Positions 9,037 through 17,496 of a DNA stretch of 64,000 bases are shown one piece after another (the stretch's first letter is position 1; each line of letters opens with the position of its first letter). The translations under genes were made by a program, and so were the position numbers. The notes beneath the pieces were generated by a model. The model was not told where the DNA came from, ran no database searches, and saw only the letters and a list, made by a program, of their open reading frames with translations. The DNA is from Marinomonas posidonica IVIA-Po-181. Its GTDB lineage: Bacteria; Pseudomonadota; Gammaproteobacteria; Pseudomonadales; Marinomonadaceae. The stretch covers positions 1,612,001 through 1,676,000 of the forward strand of contig NC_015559.1 of assembly GCF_000214215.1 (NCBI RefSeq), read 5' to 3'.

Positions 9037-11289
9037 TTAATAAACCATTCTGTGTTGCTTGGCTTTTTCATGACCATTGGCGGTCCAGTCAGAAAGCGGT
9101 GAGGGTTTCGAGTAGTAGTAACCTTGTAGCGTGTGGCATCCAAGAGCGATTAGCAGCGTTGCTTGTTCTTTTGTTTCGATGCCTTCGGCAACCACTTGCA
9201 TATTAAGCGAATTGGCTAATTGAATGGTGGATTTCACGATATCAACATGCCGTTGGTCTTGTGGTAATGGTGAAACAAAGCGGCGGTCAATTTTTAAAAT
9301 GTTGGCCGGAATGTCGACTAGTTGTCCAAGAGAGGCTTGGCCTGTACCAAAGTCATCAATGGCAATGGCGTAGCCATATTGTGACAAGCTGCGTAAGCGC
9401 TTATGTATCAATGGATGGGTCATGACAGAGCTGGTCTCTGTTATTTCCAGTTCCAGCATGTTGCTCAACCAAGGGTTATCGGCAATCAGGGTCATGAGTA
9501 AGGCAAAGAAGGCATCATTCATTAGTTCCTGTCCGGCTAAGTTCAGCGCGATGGGAGTTTTGATGTGCTCTTGATGCCATACGGAAAGTGTATCAACCAG
9601 TTCTCTCACTAGGTTTTCCGCCAACAAAGGCAGCATACCTAAATCTTCGGCCAGCTTGATAAACACCATTGGAGAAACAAACACCCCTTCGTTTTTCCAG
9701 CGAGCAAGGGCTTCAAAAGAGCGAACTTCTCCGCTTGCATTCACTTGTGGTTGTAACCAAATATCAATTTTTTTGTGCTTAATGGCCGCGCTAAGTTTTA
9801 GGCTTAGGTTGTGCTCTCGGACCAATTTGCTTTCTAGGTTGTGGTTATAAAAAGAGAATTTATCTGTGCTGGTGGAGTACTCTAGCGCCATCTCACAATG
9901 TTCTAGTAACTCTTCTGCGGTTTTTCCATCTGTGTGGTAATACGAGATACCGAGCTGGTAGTCCATATTCAGTCTTCGGCCGTCTAGCATAAGCTGTGCG
10001 GGCAATAAGGATTGGATTAAGGCAGATAGGTTTTTTTGAATTAAATGGGTTTGGTTAAGCGGAACAAAACAGGCAAATTTTACGCCCCGTAAACGGCCAA
10101 CAATGGCTTGGTCAGACAGTTTGTTTTGCAAGGCTTTGGAGAAATTTAAAATAATCTTATTGGCGTTGTCTTTGCCGTATTGTTTGTTTAACAATTTGAA
10201 CTGACTGATGCGAATAATAAACATGGCGCCGGTTAAGTGATGCTCTTGCTCATTGATCTTGATGTTTACCTGACGGCAAAAGTTTAAATGATTTGGTAAC
10301 AAAGTCAGTAGATCAAAGTGAGCGAGTCGGCTGTTGGTTTGTTGAGTGTTTTCCAATTGCTGCTGAATGGCGCGAAACTCGGTCATATTATCCAAGTGCA
10401 GAATATAATGACCATGATTGGTGAGAGAGGCACGACGGACTTGAATGTGCATATCTGTGTTGTGTTTTAGCGTGCATTCAGCTTTGTTTGATTGCCAGAA
10501 TAACTTTGATTCATTGTTAAGGGGGGAAAGCCAATCGCCCATGCGAGTGCCGGAAAATGTCGAATGGTGCTTTTGCCCGAGCAATTTTTTGGCTAACTGA
10601 TTGGCTTTTATCAAAACACCACGCTGATCACACAATAGGGTGGGCGTACCTGTGTTCTCAAAGAACTCCTCATACAATAGATAGTTTTCATTGAGCTTAC
10701 GATACAGAGCACGCATGCGAGTGCTGTGATTTTCTAATGAATGTATGATCTGTGACACCGCCAAGGGTAAGCCAATATTGAGTGTCATAAAGGTTAATAG
10801 TTGGAAGTAAAATGAGGAAGACTCATTGGCTGGCAAACTGTTTAACCATTGTGTGGTCACGAGATAAAAAGGGACAAAATTGAGCACCATAACCACTAAA
10901 GAGGCTTTAAAACTAAACAGTAATCGAGTGATTAAAGGAATAGAGTAAAGTGCAATGAGAGCATACTTCTCGGACTCTTTCTCTGGGTTTGTGAGCAACA
11001 TAACACCACTGACTAGGACCAGTGATAAGACGAATAGAGAAGCGGTTGTTTGAGAGTGGTTTTGACTGAAATACAACAGAGTAAATAATGCACATAAGTA
11101 CAGGCTGTTCATTTCAAAGAAAAACAATTCACCGTGAATAAACAGTGAATGCAACTCTGAAATGAAAAAAATACTGATGGTCAATGCTATCAGGATTCGA
11201 AGGATGCTCAGTTGGAAGGAGGCCTCGCTCTGTCCACTGGTCTGATCCGAATCAATAAAAAAGTACTGCTTTAAAGAGTCTATCAACAT
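9037..11289 (-). CDS. Membrane-anchored PAS-GGDEF(degenerate)-EAL protein, probable c-di-GMP phosphodiesterase
   Basis: 750 residues. The first 180 or so hold several hydrophobic segments, then a PAS-like region (about 205-300), a GGDEF-type domain (about 325-485) and an EAL domain (about 500-740). The GGDEF site reads RGVKF, so cyclase activity is unlikely. The EAL domain keeps EALARW, NLAG, EITET, DDFGTG, KIDRRF, EGIET and QGYYYSKP, so it probably cleaves c-di-GMP at the inner membrane. The degenerate GGDEF may act as a GTP-sensing or regulatory domain, as in some relatives. It stands alone between a FadL-type gene and the iron cluster. Confidence 0.92.
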   Translation of the reverse strand: MLIDSLKQYFFIDSDQTSGQSEASFQLSILRILIALTISIFFISELHSLFIHGELFFFEMNSLYLCALFTLLYFSQNHSQTTASLFVLSLVLVSGVMLLTNPEKESEKYALIALYSIPLITRLLFSFKASLVVMVLNFVPFYLVTTQWLNSLPANESSSFYFQLLTFMTLNIGLPLAVSQIIHSLENHSTRMRALYRKLNENYLLYEEFFENTGTPTLLCDQRGVLIKANQLAKKLLGQKHHSTFSGTRMGDWLSPLNNESKLFWQSNKAECTLKHNTDMHIQVRRASLTNHGHYILHLDNMTEFRAIQQQLENTQQTNSRLAHFDLLTLLPNHLNFCRQVNIKINEQEHHLTGAMFIIRISQFKLLNKQYGKDNANKIILNFSKALQNKLSDQAIVGRLRGVKFACFVPLNQTHLIQKNLSALIQSLLPAQLMLDGRRLNMDYQLGISYYHTDGKTAEELLEHCEMALEYSTSTDKFSFYNHNLESKLVREHNLSLKLSAAIKHKKIDIWLQPQVNASGEVRSFEALARWKNEGVFVSPMVFIKLAEDLGMLPLLAENLVRELVDTLSVWHQEHIKTPIALNLAGQELMNDAFFALLMTLIADNPWLSNMLELEITETSSVMTHPLIHKRLRSLSQYGYAIAIDDFGTGQASLGQLVDIPANILKIDRRFVSPLPQDQRHVDIVKSTIQLANSLNMQVVAEGIETKEQATLLIALGCHTLQGYYYSKPSPLSDWTANGHEKAKQHRMVY

Positions 11290-11403
11290 TAATCAACTTC
11301 ATAATGTAAAAAGAAAGGAGCCACATAAAACGGCTCGTTCTAGACAGACAGTACCGAAAAATAATGGCTTTGACCATGCAAGAAATGGCTTAAATCTAAC
11401 TAA

Positions 11404-12510
11404 TTATGTATTAATTTGCCGTAAATGGTTGTCCCAGTGAACTGTTGGGTGTTTATTGATCAAATTGATTTGTTCTTGTACAGGGTTGCTGACAAATTGG
11501 CTACCAGTGCCTGTGGTTAGAATAAACTCGTGCGCATTACCATGGGCGATTAAACCACATACATCGCGACAATTATCAATGCCTAGGAAGGTTTTGCTGT
11601 CGACATGCCAATAGGCGACAAAACCACCACGAGGGGTGCTAATGGCCAATACGTCTCCTGATTGGTCAAAGCATACGCTACCGCAATATTGTTTAAATCG
11701 GGCTCTCACTTGTTCTGGAATCGGTAAATAGTCCAGCTCAGGCTGATCGATGCGCGACAAGGCAACCAATGGAACCTGATCCCATAATGGACCTTGATAT
11801 TGAAAGCCGAGCGCCACCGTGCCTTTTTGATTAACATCTAAATGACGAATGCTCAGCTGGTGTAATTCTTCAGCATTGGATGCTTGGTTTAATCGCTCAC
11901 CATTCTGTAATGACAGATAGGTCACATTAGGCGACATGGTATCCAAGTTAAGAATTTCACGATCTTTGCGAGGATGGGTTTTCAAACCACCATTGGCAAT
12001 GACTAAGACATCGTCATTTAGTAAAACTGATTCATGAGGCCCAATACCATGGCTTGAGTACACGTTTAAAACCTGCCCACTTGGCCACTCACGAACAAAA
12101 ATTTTACCTTCACCAGAAGGATAATGATTTTCTTGAGTAATTAAGCGTTGTCCATCATGGCTAAAGATCGCATGACCATAAAAGTGGTGTTCTTTCTCTG
12201 GCTCAATACGTATCAATTTTTCGTGAGTGGTAACATTGAAGAAGTCCATATAAAAGCCAGGTCGTCGTGCCACGATCCCGACAATAGTTTGGTTGGGGTG
12301 CACAACAGGAGCATGAGCACGATCAGGTAATCTTGTTTGCCAGAAAAGATTCCCTTTTGTGTCAAATAGGCCAAAAAAATGCTCTGTTTTGCTCTTTGAA
12401 AATGCTGAAGCAAATAGCGTTTTTTCGTCATTTGATACGGCGATAGAAGCCCAAGATGGCGCGCTAGCAAGCGCGCCGCTCAATGCTAAAAAACGGCGTC
12501 TTGATAACAT
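11404..12510 (-). CDS. DUF1513 family protein with Tat-type signal
   Basis: 368 residues starting with SRRRFLALSGAL, a twin-arginine-type leader with cleavage near PSWA, so the product is probably periplasmic. The body is a beta-propeller-like series of GNLFW, HGQRLIT and GNAHEFIL-type strands matching DUF1513. The molecular function is not established. It is the last gene of a four-gene minus-strand group with two imelysins and a di-heme protein; this gene set recurs in iron-regulated loci of pseudomonads and relatives. Only 2 bases separate it from the upstream imelysin gene. Confidence 0.87.
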   Translation of the reverse strand: MLSRRRFLALSGALASAPSWASIAVSNDEKTLFASAFSKSKTEHFFGLFDTKGNLFWQTRLPDRAHAPVVHPNQTIVGIVARRPGFYMDFFNVTTHEKLIRIEPEKEHHFYGHAIFSHDGQRLITQENHYPSGEGKIFVREWPSGQVLNVYSSHGIGPHESVLLNDDVLVIANGGLKTHPRKDREILNLDTMSPNVTYLSLQNGERLNQASNAEELHQLSIRHLDVNQKGTVALGFQYQGPLWDQVPLVALSRIDQPELDYLPIPEQVRARFKQYCGSVCFDQSGDVLAISTPRGGFVAYWHVDSKTFLGIDNCRDVCGLIAHGNAHEFILTTGTGSQFVSNPVQEQINLINKHPTVHWDNHLRQINT

Positions 12511-12512
12511 TT

Positions 12513-13571
12513 TTAATCTCCGTCGCGACTGTTAAAGCCAATCTGGAAACCCAGTTGAGTGACTAATTGTGCTAAATAGGTTTGGCTAGCGGAAATCGAT
12601 TTAACGAGTGGCGTCGCCATCTCAATGCGCTGGGCTTTTGAATAGCTGGATTGGAAATAGTCATCTGGCAGTTGCAAAGCCAATTTTTGATTATTGATTA
12701 ACGCCTGCTCAAGTTGATTAGCCAGTTTAGGGTGTTGTTGCTGTGCAATGTCGTATAGTGAAGGCTGACCAGCATGATAGATTTTACGATAGGACATTAG
12801 ATTGGCTTGAATGGACGGCAATGAAAGGTGACTGCGATAGAATTCCGCCAGTTTCAGGTTTTCATGCCCATTGTAGCCAATTGGTGTTTCCAGTTTTGCG
12901 TCTTTCACTGCCGACATGTGTTCAATCCACTGTTGCAGTACTTGCTCCAATGCCGCTTGTTCTGCATCAAACTCCGCGCCTTCTTCTGCAAAGATCCAGT
13001 CTTGTGCGCGGCTATCTTGCCATTGCTTTGCCACATCGCTAGCACTGCTAAATTGGTGTGCTGTCACTTTTTCTAATAAATGGCAGTGGTTTTTGGTTTT
13101 CATTGGGGTGAAATCTGGATGATACAGAAGGCTTTCTATGGCGGTTAGGCCGCGTACAGCAATACTAGCAGAGGTCCAAAATTTAGGCGCTTCCATCACA
13201 CTAGAATCTTGTTGAGCCAGTGCTCTTAGCTGGCGCTGGGTCACGCCTTTTTTATCTGGCCAGTATTCGAATGCATAGTAACGCATGAAATAAGTAACAG
13301 GGCCAAAGTTTAACCATTGTACTTGTTGCCAATCGAGCACGTTATTTTGGAAAGCCGTTTCTGTAGACGCTTGGTTGGCTTTGGTCGGGGCCGCGCACAA
13401 TTGGGTAGTTTGTTGAGCAAGGGTATCAGCAGAAACTGCGTAGGTATTATAGCCGCTGCGAATAACGTCAGAGATAATGCCATTTAGTGGTCCTTGCCAT
13501 TGTCCTGCAAAGCTAAGCAAAGGGACACTGGCACTAATCGCAACAGCCATGATTTTTGGAAAATACTTCAT
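12513..13571 (-). CDS. Imelysin-family periplasmic protein
   Basis: 352 residues with a signal peptide ending near LLSFAG. The helical imelysin/peptidase M75 domain shows the conserved GPVTYFMRYYAFEYWPDKKG region early and the RGLTAIESLLYHPDF motif in the middle, the family's counterpart of GxHxxE (here AIESLLY). Imelysins are periplasmic iron-uptake-linked proteins, some related to EfeO. Its start codon overlaps the stop codon of the di-heme gene by one base (13571), which means translational coupling. It is probably part of a Fur-controlled iron unit. Confidence 0.87.
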   Translation of the reverse strand: MKYFPKIMAVAISASVPLLSFAGQWQGPLNGIISDVIRSGYNTYAVSADTLAQQTTQLCAAPTKANQASTETAFQNNVLDWQQVQWLNFGPVTYFMRYYAFEYWPDKKGVTQRQLRALAQQDSSVMEAPKFWTSASIAVRGLTAIESLLYHPDFTPMKTKNHCHLLEKVTAHQFSSASDVAKQWQDSRAQDWIFAEEGAEFDAEQAALEQVLQQWIEHMSAVKDAKLETPIGYNGHENLKLAEFYRSHLSLPSIQANLMSYRKIYHAGQPSLYDIAQQQHPKLANQLEQALINNQKLALQLPDDYFQSSYSKAQRIEMATPLVKSISASQTYLAQLVTQLGFQIGFNSRDGD

Positions 13572-14950
13572 TACAACGACTCCAGAAAATAAATGAGTTT
13601 TTGGCGATATTCTTTGCTCAAGCGTTTGTAAGCTTGCTGACTCGATTTGGCTTCACCGCCATGCCATAAAATGGCTTCTTCAATTGTCCGAGCTCGTCCA
13701 TCATGAAGAAAGCCCACTCGACCTGATACTTTTTCGGATAAACCAATTCCCCAAAGAGGAGCGGTTCGCCATTCTTGAGGTTCGGCGGAGTAAACGGGAA
13801 AACCCGAACGTAATTCTGCTCCCATATCGTGTAGAAGCATATCGGTAAAAGGGTAAAAAGTGCGATTTTTTAAGGCTTTATATGGTGAGCCATTGCCTGT
13901 TACCATTTTGGGAGTATGACAGCTAGCACAACCTGAATTGATGAAAATGTCTTTTCCCGCTAAGAAATCAGGCTCTGACAAATTTCGTATAGCTGGTGGC
14001 GCGGCTAAAGATACGAATAAATCGACTAGTCGGGACTGTTGTTTGTCCACCTCGAGATTATCCAGATGAGGGCTATTACCATTCGGACTCTTCATGCAGT
14101 CTGTTTGAAATGTTGTACAGTCGCCTGAAGGCGATGGGAATAGAGTGGTTGAGAGTCCCAAATCAGTATTAAAGGCGAGTTGGTTTTGTGCCGTTACGCT
14201 GGGTGTCGTGGCTTTATAGCCAAAACGACCGACTATGGGGTTGTACGGGCCTGGTATCCAGCTGACTTTACCGCTTATACCGTCCTGATTAATGTCGTCT
14301 GGGTCGGCCTTGGCGATGATGTATTGGTCAGGAATATTGTCTAGCAATCCCATGCCGACTAACGACGGGGAATTCAGTAAAGTAAACCCCGTGTCAGGTT
14401 CAAAAGGGCCATAGTGTAATTTGCTCCAATGAAGCTCTGGCTTTCTAAGTGACACTTTGTGTCCATCATCTAAGACTTCAATATGGGTTTCATAGGTAAG
14501 GTAAAAGTCACCTTCAGGTAGAATGCCATTGGTACTTTGGCCTTGAAATTGGCCGCCATAATGTTGATCCCCCACATTAGGGTAAATGCCATCATGATGA
14601 TTTGTTGTATTGGCATAACGCTTCCCTAAACGAACCATGAAAGAAGGGATGGTTGCACCACGAATATGAGCTTTTGGGGCATGGCCTCGACTATTGTTGA
14701 CATGGCAGTTGTTACAGGATCGAGTATTGTACAGTGGCCCTAAGCCATCACTGGCTGTTGTTGATGAGGGCGCGGGCACCCAAAATTTCTGAAACACGCC
14801 TTCGCCAATGCGAAATTCAAGCTTTTCATCCGCCGACAAGGTTGGCAGTGGCTGTGAATATTCACTGGCAACCGAGATATTAGTAAAACCAAAAAAGCTG
14901 GCAAAAAGGCCAGCTAACAATAGCAAATTTTCATTTTTCGATCTGGTCAT
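13571..14950 (-). CDS. Di-heme c-type oxidoreductase, DUF1111 family
   Basis: 459 residues with an N-terminal signal and two c-type heme motifs, CNNCH near residue 80 and CASCH near residue 340, matching the DUF1111 di-heme 'thiol oxidoreductase' family. The protein should be periplasmic and move electrons. In relatives it is encoded with imelysins and DUF1513, which suggests a redox step, for example ferrous/ferric iron handling, in an iron-uptake route; that role is inference. It lies 175 bases downstream of the imelysin lipoprotein gene, and that gap can form a hairpin. Confidence 0.9.
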   Translation of the reverse strand: MTRSKNENLLLLAGLFASFFGFTNISVASEYSQPLPTLSADEKLEFRIGEGVFQKFWVPAPSSTTASDGLGPLYNTRSCNNCHVNNSRGHAPKAHIRGATIPSFMVRLGKRYANTTNHHDGIYPNVGDQHYGGQFQGQSTNGILPEGDFYLTYETHIEVLDDGHKVSLRKPELHWSKLHYGPFEPDTGFTLLNSPSLVGMGLLDNIPDQYIIAKADPDDINQDGISGKVSWIPGPYNPIVGRFGYKATTPSVTAQNQLAFNTDLGLSTTLFPSPSGDCTTFQTDCMKSPNGNSPHLDNLEVDKQQSRLVDLFVSLAAPPAIRNLSEPDFLAGKDIFINSGCASCHTPKMVTGNGSPYKALKNRTFYPFTDMLLHDMGAELRSGFPVYSAEPQEWRTAPLWGIGLSEKVSGRVGFLHDGRARTIEEAILWHGGEAKSSQQAYKRLSKEYRQKLIYFLESL

Positions 14951-15075
14951 AGATTAGGCAAACACCACTTATTGACTAAATGACACAAAAGTCTTGTGAC
15001 CCCATGCACATGTAAAAGGGAAGGGGCAAAACACCGAGTTCGATATCACTCTGTATTTCACGCCTTCCCTATTAT

Positions 15076-15102
15076 AACGCGACTGTTTTCGATTATCGCG
15101 TT
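15076..15102 (-). other. Intercistronic hairpin between imelysin lipoprotein and di-heme genes
   Basis: AACGCGA at 15076-15082 and TCGCGTT at 15096-15102 are perfect inverted arms with a 13-base loop. It has no T-tail, so it may lower or stabilise read-through into the di-heme gene. Part of the loop (CGATTATCG) resembles half of a Fur site. Confidence 0.4.
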
Positions 15103-15125
15103 AGGAGTATTCTATTCCAATGGTC

Positions 15126-16421
15126 TTATTCGAATACTGCACTTGGGTTATCAAGGCTATCAGAACCTTCTAACGCAATGTCCTGCAGACCAAGAGTTTG
15201 AATGATCTCTTCCGTTACATGTGTTTCCACAACTAAGGAATCGACAAAGTCTTGAACCAATTGGTTGCCTTGTGTGTTGTTCATAGCAATCAGAACATCA
15301 AAGGTTTGACCTTGTGCCGCTGCATCTACCATAGCTTGTGCGGCGTCTTCTGTCATGTCCAATTTCTGCTTCATGTTGCTGTCTAGAACCGCATTTTGTT
15401 GAGCGACGAGTTGTGATAAAGAAGCGCCTTTTAACCAGCTGCCATCAACACGTTGATATTCACCAAGGTAAACATTTTTAATGCCTTTGGCATCGTAGTA
15501 ATGTGACCAGTGAGTGTTGTCAGAGAAGCAATCATGCTCTTCTTCAGGATCATGCAACATTAGGCCCAATTTAGTACGTTCACCACCTAGCTCGCCGTAA
15601 GCTAAACTGCCCATTCCGGTTAGGATAGTAGAAAGACCTTCATCTGCAGATTGATCAAGTAAAGCCTGACGCGCCGCGCCGCCTTGTTTCCAGTTATCAG
15701 TCATTTCTTCTAAATCAGAGATGAGCAAATCGGTTGCCGCGGTTAGGTATTCACGACGACGATCACAGTTACCATTGGTACAGTTATTTAGGTCGAAGTC
15801 AGTCGCTTTACGCTCACCTGCGCCTGGGTTAGTACCATGTAAGTCTTGACCCCAAAGGAGGAATTCAATCGCATGGTAGCCGCTAGCAACGTTCGCTTCT
15901 ACACCATCGGCTTCTTGCAAGTGATCAGCAATAAGCTTTGGTGTGATCTTACTTGTATCAACCGTTTCGCCACCAATGACTAAGCTTTTAGAAGCAATAA
16001 CATTTGCGGTGTAAAGTGGGTTTAGATCCGATTCACTGCCGTAACTACTGGTTGATACATAGTCGATAAGACCTTCATCAAGTGGCCAAGCATTCACTTT
16101 GCCTTCCCAGTCATCAACGATAGCATTACCAAAACGGTAAACTTCACTCTGTTGGTAAGGAACACGAGAAGCCACCCAAGAGATGCGTGCGGCTTTTAAG
16201 TTAGCTTCGGTAGGATTGTCTAGGAAACGATTGATTGTAGTGCGAAGATCTTGCGCGGTTGTTAAAGAGTCACCATAGATGGCTTCTGCAATGTCAGCGT
16301 AATGAGTAACAACAGAATCAGCTGTGACAGAAGCGGAATCATTTTTAACATTGGTTGTACCGCATGCCGTTAGTAGCGCACCTGCTACACAAACCGCAAC
16401 CGGTGTCAGTAATCGTTTCAT
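15126..16421 (-). CDS. Imelysin-family iron-regulated lipoprotein (IrpA/ICMP-like)
   Basis: 431 residues from the ATG at 16421, chosen because GGAGC lies 7 bases upstream and because it yields a clean lipoprotein signal (MKRLLTPVAVCVAGALLTAC). An in-frame ATG at 16493 would bury that signal. The M75 imelysin domain shows GYHAIEFLLWGQDLHG, carrying the family HxxE motif, and PYQQSEVYRFGN. Homologues include the insulin-cleaving metalloproteinase and IrpA, which are iron-repressed outer-membrane or periplasmic lipoproteins linked to iron uptake. It is the first gene of the iron group and a strong Fur-box-like sequence lies about 45 bases upstream. Confidence 0.9.
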   Translation of the reverse strand: MKRLLTPVAVCVAGALLTACGTTNVKNDSASVTADSVVTHYADIAEAIYGDSLTTAQDLRTTINRFLDNPTEANLKAARISWVASRVPYQQSEVYRFGNAIVDDWEGKVNAWPLDEGLIDYVSTSSYGSESDLNPLYTANVIASKSLVIGGETVDTSKITPKLIADHLQEADGVEANVASGYHAIEFLLWGQDLHGTNPGAGERKATDFDLNNCTNGNCDRRREYLTAATDLLISDLEEMTDNWKQGGAARQALLDQSADEGLSTILTGMGSLAYGELGGERTKLGLMLHDPEEEHDCFSDNTHWSHYYDAKGIKNVYLGEYQRVDGSWLKGASLSQLVAQQNAVLDSNMKQKLDMTEDAAQAMVDAAAQGQTFDVLIAMNNTQGNQLVQDFVDSLVVETHVTEEIIQTLGLQDIALEGSDSLDNPSAVFE

Positions 16422-16464
16422 TTTGATGCTCCAATATTGAATTGTTACAACACTATATTTGAAA

Positions 16465-16479
16465 TGAAAACGATTATCA
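16465..16479 (-). promoter_or_regulatory. Probable Fur box upstream of the imelysin lipoprotein gene
   Basis: Read on the minus strand the site is TGATAATCGTTTTCA, which matches the 7-1-7 Fur inverted repeat TGATAATxATTATCA at 13 of 14 paired positions or close to it. It sits 44-58 bases before the start codon, the usual place for an iron-repressed promoter. The downstream genes are of families known to be iron-repressed. Confidence 0.72.
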
Positions 16480-16552
16480 ATGCGTCCTTTCACATGCTTT
16501 TTACGTATTTTGTATTTTAATGTTAATTACTTAGTTGAATGATAAATTTAGC

Positions 16553-17137
16553 TTATAGTCCGCACTGATTGTAGAAAGCATTTTCGGCTGTGTTGGCTAA
16601 ACCGTATTCACATGCTTTTTCTCGTAATAGACTTTTACCTTCCCAAGAAACGCTCATGCTGATGGGGGATTTATGTTTATAGCTTGGAATAAAGCGATAA
16701 GCGGCAATCACATCAACAGAACTGTTTGGGCCAACTTGCACAGATTGTCCAATTAAGCGTTGGCGCGTCTCTTTGTTATAAAGCGTGTAATCTGTTGTGT
16801 ATTCTTGGTCACCATTATCATGCGAAAAATTGAGCCAGATTTTACGGTAGGTTTGAGGTTCCGAGGTTGGATTTTCAAAACGCAATTTGGTGTAAATGAC
16901 TTGAGCACGTGAAAGACTGGTCTGAGCATTATTACTCACGTTTAAATAATGGCTGTGATTTTTTTGCCACGGCATGTTAGCGCCAAAAGAGACATCTACT
17001 ATTTGAATGGTTTGTTTGGCAAACAAGGTGCCAGTGTAATCCATGAGGTCTTTCACTGGTGCATAAAGTGCGAGAGCAGCAAGTCCTAATGCGGCCATTT
17101 TTTGAAGACTAGGGACGGAGGCGAAGCGTTTAATCAT
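16553..17137 (-). CDS. Exported protein of unknown function behind a LexA-type site
   Basis: 194 residues; I do not recognise the family. Residues 10-30 are hydrophobic (AALGLAALALYAPV), either an uncleaved signal anchor or a signal peptide; the rest is a polar, strand-rich domain with two cysteines near the C-terminus (C-EYGL and NQCGL) that could form a disulfide in the periplasm. AAGGAT lies 7 bases before the ATG. A 16-base LexA-like palindrome lies 58-73 bases upstream, so the gene may belong to the SOS response. It reads in the same direction as the imelysin group but ends before that group's Fur box, so it is a separate unit. Confidence 0.75.
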   Translation of the reverse strand: MIKRFASVPSLQKMAALGLAALALYAPVKDLMDYTGTLFAKQTIQIVDVSFGANMPWQKNHSHYLNVSNNAQTSLSRAQVIYTKLRFENPTSEPQTYRKIWLNFSHDNGDQEYTTDYTLYNKETRQRLIGQSVQVGPNSSVDVIAAYRFIPSYKHKSPISMSVSWEGKSLLREKACEYGLANTAENAFYNQCGL

Positions 17138-17194
17138 AACTAAATCCTTATTTTCACTTTAAGAATATTAATTTAACTGTTTGTTTATACAGTA

Positions 17195-17210
17195 CTGTAT
17201 GCCTATACAG
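17195..17210 (-). promoter_or_regulatory. Probable LexA (SOS) box
   Basis: The 16-mer CTGTATGCCTATACAG has the exact CTG-N10-CAG form of the gammaproteobacterial LexA site, with near-perfect dyad symmetry (TACTGTAT at left, ATACAG at right). It is 58 bases before the start codon of the 16553-17137 gene and 287 bases before the plus-strand flavoprotein gene, so the former is the likelier target. The rest of the 359-base gap is AT-rich with no further gene. Confidence 0.68.
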
Positions 17211-17463
17211 TTTTTATGTAAAGCCTCTGAATGAATAAAATTTGCACATTTTTAAAAAAAACACTTGCTTTTGTCTTATTGCCTTTTCTTTAAAGAAAAA
17301 ATAAAAAATGTTTGATTTTGTGTAGTTGATTGAAAAATAAAGGAAAAAACAATCTTCCCACAAGCTTCTTCACGGATTCTGTGGAAAATAAAAAGCACAA
17401 TAAAATTTCATTAATTTTCTTTGGAGTTTTTGACTAAGCAATGAAAAAAAGCGCCTAAAGCTC

Positions 17464-17469
17464 TATAAT
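17464..17469 (+). promoter_or_regulatory. Possible -10 element of the BaiN/YhiN-type gene
   Basis: TATAAT lies 27 bases before the GTG start. A TTGACT at 17430-17435 is too far (28 bases) to be its -35, so only the -10 is suggested. Confidence 0.4.
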
Positions 17470-17496
17470 GCTGCCAAAATTAACTTGAGGTAGGCT

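Noticed and set aside
9700..10300. Active diguanylate cyclase in the EAL protein
   Set aside because: The GGDEF position reads RGVKF, lacking the catalytic glycines and acid residues.
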